This document shows positions 4,776 through 5,297 of a stretch of DNA of 5,297 nucleotides, piece by piece (position 1 is the first letter of the stretch; every line of letters starts with the position of its first letter). The notes under the pieces were generated by a model. It saw nothing but the letters and a program-made list of their open reading frames with translations. It was not told the DNA's origin and ran no database searches. A program made the position numbers and the translations under genes. The DNA comes from Chloroflexota bacterium. Lineage in GTDB: Bacteria > Chloroflexota > Ktedonobacteria > Ktedonobacterales > Ktedonobacteraceae. Where the stretch lies: assembly GCA_902812455.1 (NCBI GenBank), contig CADDZH010000177.1, positions 1-5,297 on the forward strand, written 5' to 3'.

Positions 4776-5297
4776 ATGAATAGACCAGTAGAATACAAAC
4801 GGCGTAGAGAAGATTACCCACTCATTACCGGTCATGGGCGCTATGTTGATGATTTGAGAGTGCCGCATGGCAGGCCAGCCCCATTGCATATGGCGGTTGT
4901 TCGCAGCGCCTATCCTCATGCCACAATCGACCGCATCGAGCTTGACGCGGCTCGCGTTTTGCCGGGAGTGGTGGCAGCGTTTAGCGGCGCGGAACTGGTA
5001 GCCGGCATGCCGTCGCTCAATACCATTCCCTTGCCGGGTATGAAAAAACCGGAGCGGCGCCCCATGGCGGTTGATCGCGTGCGCTACATTGGCGACCCCG
5101 TTGCAGTTGTGCTGGCCGAGGACGCATACACAGCCGTCGATGCTCGCGACCTGGTCGAAGTTGATTACACCCCGCTGCCGGCAATCAGCGATCCTGAAGC
5201 CGCGCTCGCGCCCGGCGCTCCCCTGCTCTATGACGAACTTGGCACAAACGCAGCCTACACACTGCAATCCAGATGGGGAGATGTCGAGCGCGTCTTT
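4776..5297 (+). CDS. Molybdopterin-binding subunit of the xanthine dehydrogenase / CO dehydrogenase large-subunit family (N-terminal part)
   Basis: Catalytic large subunit of a molybdenum hydroxylase; 174 of the usual 750-800 residues are in the window and the frame is open at the right edge. The start MNRPVEYKRRREDYPLITGH followed by GRYVDDL is the typical N-terminus, and residues about 20-130 form the a/b hammerhead domain: LHMAVVRSAYPHA, LPGVVAAFSG, then VRYIGDPVAVVLAEDAYTA and LVEVDYTPLPAISDPEAAL. The molybdopterin-binding domains and the active-site loop lie beyond the edge, so I cannot say whether this is true CO dehydrogenase (form I, AYxCSFR), a form II CoxL-like protein, or an enzyme for purines or aldehydes. 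FAD and 2Fe-2S subunits are normally encoded next to it and would be expected downstream. The gene is divergent from the acetate transporter. Confidence 0.93.
   Translation, partial: MNRPVEYKRRREDYPLITGHGRYVDDLRVPHGRPAPLHMAVVRSAYPHATIDRIELDAARVLPGVVAAFSGAELVAGMPSLNTIPLPGMKKPERRPMAVDRVRYIGDPVAVVLAEDAYTAVDARDLVEVDYTPLPAISDPEAALAPGAPLLYDELGTNAAYTLQSRWGDVERVF

Noticed and set aside
4746..5267. 173-codon minus-strand open frame opposite the Mo-hydroxylase
   Set aside because: The plus strand here encodes a clear conserved hammerhead domain; the minus frame is its shadow and resembles no protein family.

Overview
Organism: The window looks chromosomal and bacterial. Its coding parts are moderately GC-rich and its long intergenic stretches are AT-richer and carry short dispersed repeats. 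The gene content would fit a soil Chloroflexota of the Ktedonobacteria type: an FCD-type GntR regulator, a beta-hydroxyacid dehydrogenase, a lipoprotein with a GCW/NRPG-type domain, a SatP-like acetate transporter and a CoxL-like molybdenum hydroxylase subunit. That placement is an inference from gene style and repeats, not a proven assignment.

Layout: (1) Positions 1-1604, minus strand, hold a two-gene operon. A GntR/FCD regulator starts from a GTG at 1604 and is followed after 25 nt by an NADP-type 3-hydroxyisobutyrate dehydrogenase family gene that runs off the left edge. (2) Positions 1605-2558 are a gene-poor region of about 950 nt with two copies of a 43-nt hairpin repeat and several small inverted repeats. 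(3) Positions 2559-2735, minus strand, are the C-terminal remnant of an ISAs1/H-repeat-type transposase. (4) Positions 2762-3340, plus strand, encode a secreted lipoprotein of unknown function whose start lies directly against the transposase remnant. (5) Positions 3452-3494 form a 17-bp-arm hairpin between convergent genes. (6) Positions 3607-4293, minus strand, encode a GPR1/FUN34/YaaH (SatP) family acetate transporter. (7) Positions 4294-4775 form a divergent regulatory region with inverted repeats, a tandem 32-bp repeat and a third copy of the hairpin repeat. (8) From 4776 to the right edge, plus strand, lies the N-terminal part of a molybdopterin-binding subunit of the xanthine dehydrogenase/CO dehydrogenase large-subunit family.

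How the parts work together: The regulator probably controls itself and the downstream dehydrogenase, and a TGTATACA palindrome lies on its start codon. The acetate transporter and the Mo-hydroxylase are divergent and share one intergenic region, but nothing here proves a shared pathway. I see no clearly new multi-gene system. The observations most worth following are the three-copy intergenic repeat family, the shared palindromic 8-mer in the GntR operon, and the tandem repeat in the divergent promoter region.
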